In this document: piece after piece, positions 63,481 through 64,000 of the stretch
How positions within the stretch are numbered: position 1 is the first letter of the stretch
Layout: every line of letters begins with the position of its first letter
DNA from: Stercorarius parasiticus
Lineage: Eukaryota > Chordata > Aves > Charadriiformes > Stercorariidae
Direction of reading: 5' to 3'
Assembly: GCA_013396915.1 (NCBI GenBank)
Contig: VWZL01004595.1
Location: 124,286 to 188,285 of the forward strand
DNA: 64,000 nt
Program-made: the position numbers and the translations under genes
The notes under the pieces: model-generated
Told to the model about the DNA's origin: nothing
Seen by the model: the letters and a program-made list of their open reading frames with translations, nothing else
The model's database searches: none

Positions 63481-64000
63481 ACCTGCCCCGTTGCTTACAC
63501 CAGTTGTCATCAGTTGGCTGACTTCAGGCTGGCTGCCTTCGTGTCTTCCTCTCTCATCAGCTGCTTGATAGCTTGCTGATCTGTTTTGTTTGCAGTGTGA
63601 TAGGTTTGAGCATACTGTATTATTTATAAACGTTTGGTAATTTTCTGTGTCAGTGATGTATTCTTTGGGGCTGCTTCAGTCTTTCAAAAACAGGCTTGAC
63701 ACAACGTCTCTTTGTCTCGGCATTAGAGCATTCCCAACTGGTTACCCTATGTACTTGCTTCCGCTTGCTGCAGTTTTAAAGTGTTCTTGAGGGCTTGGGT
63801 TGAGTGATTAATTAAAATTTCATTAGGATGCTTGGTCTAATTCTGATCCAAGTTACAACAGCATGAAAGGGAAGTGGCCGCAGAGGAGTCAGTGGAGCTA
63901 AGCTCCTAAAATATTGGAGAATGAAGGCTGTTGTCTTAGGTTACACTGTCACATTGTAAATCTTACTGAAGAGTTTCCTTACAAAACATAACAATTTGGA
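63481..64000. other. Non-coding stretch at the right end
   Basis: No gene is recognised. AGTGATTAATTAAAATTTCA and GGTCTAATTCTGATCC at about 63806-63850 form another small cluster of homeodomain-type sites. The sequence ends without any recognisable boundary. Confidence 0.5.

Noticed and set aside
1..64000. Endogenous retrovirus, LTR pair, CRISPR array, tRNA or rRNA genes
   Set aside because: I looked for paired long terminal repeats, gag/pol-like frames other than CR1, regularly spaced repeats and tRNA-type T-loop words, and found nothing convincing by eye. A profile search could still find degraded copies.

Overview
This window is vertebrate nuclear DNA, almost certainly from a bird. The deciding evidence is a set of CR1 LINE fragments with the typical avian CR1 3' end (tandem TCATAGAAT-type tail followed by the GGTTGGAAAGGACCTT-type 3' UTR), a low interspersed-repeat load (about 2 kb of clear CR1 in 64 kb), moderate to AT-rich base composition and scarce CpG. 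Two runs of N (31035-31379 and 56199-56206) show that it comes from a draft assembly. The species cannot be named from this window.

I found no protein-coding exon, tRNA, rRNA or other structural RNA that I could support. The only convincing protein-coding similarity belongs to CR1 ORF2: a C-terminal piece at about 15.73-16.13 kb and a reverse-transcriptase piece at about 31.38-31.86 kb, both on the minus strand. All other open frames are shorter than about 170 codons, often overlap open frames on the opposite strand, and are about what chance gives in 64 kb. The window is best read as a long intron or an intergenic (gene-poor) region.

Layout. 1-11 kb: mostly unique AT-rich sequence with a few microsatellites and one probable old palindromic repeat relic (2.8 kb). 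11-17 kb: low-complexity AT tract (11.1 kb), relics of old repeats (11.8 and 13.9 kb), a degraded ancient CR1-type LINE (14.5-14.85 kb) and a well-preserved young CR1 (15.63-16.13 kb). 17-31 kb: unique sequence with a 29-bp tandem duplication (18.1 kb), an (AAAAC)n tract (19.7 kb) and a short CR1 tail running into a (CAC)n(CAT)n microsatellite (25.2-25.3 kb). 31-32 kb: a CR1 copy broken by a 345-base assembly gap. 32-52 kb: unique sequence with old repeat relics at 35.6, 37.3 and 52.2 kb. 53-57.3 kb: a cluster of three degraded CR1 copies in both orientations around a stretch with several proline/serine-rich open frames of unknown origin. 57-64 kb: homeodomain-site-rich AT sequence that looks like candidate conserved non-coding DNA, a CTT-type microsatellite (61.2 kb) and a CpG-richer patch (63.3-63.5 kb).

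There is no operon, CRISPR array, phage or plasmid logic here, and I did not find a new biological system. The observations most worth checking are the gap inside the CR1, the ancient LINE relic next to a TAAT-rich block, the series of old palindromic repeat relics, the 53.6-54.5 kb open-frame cluster and the CpG-rich patch near the right end.
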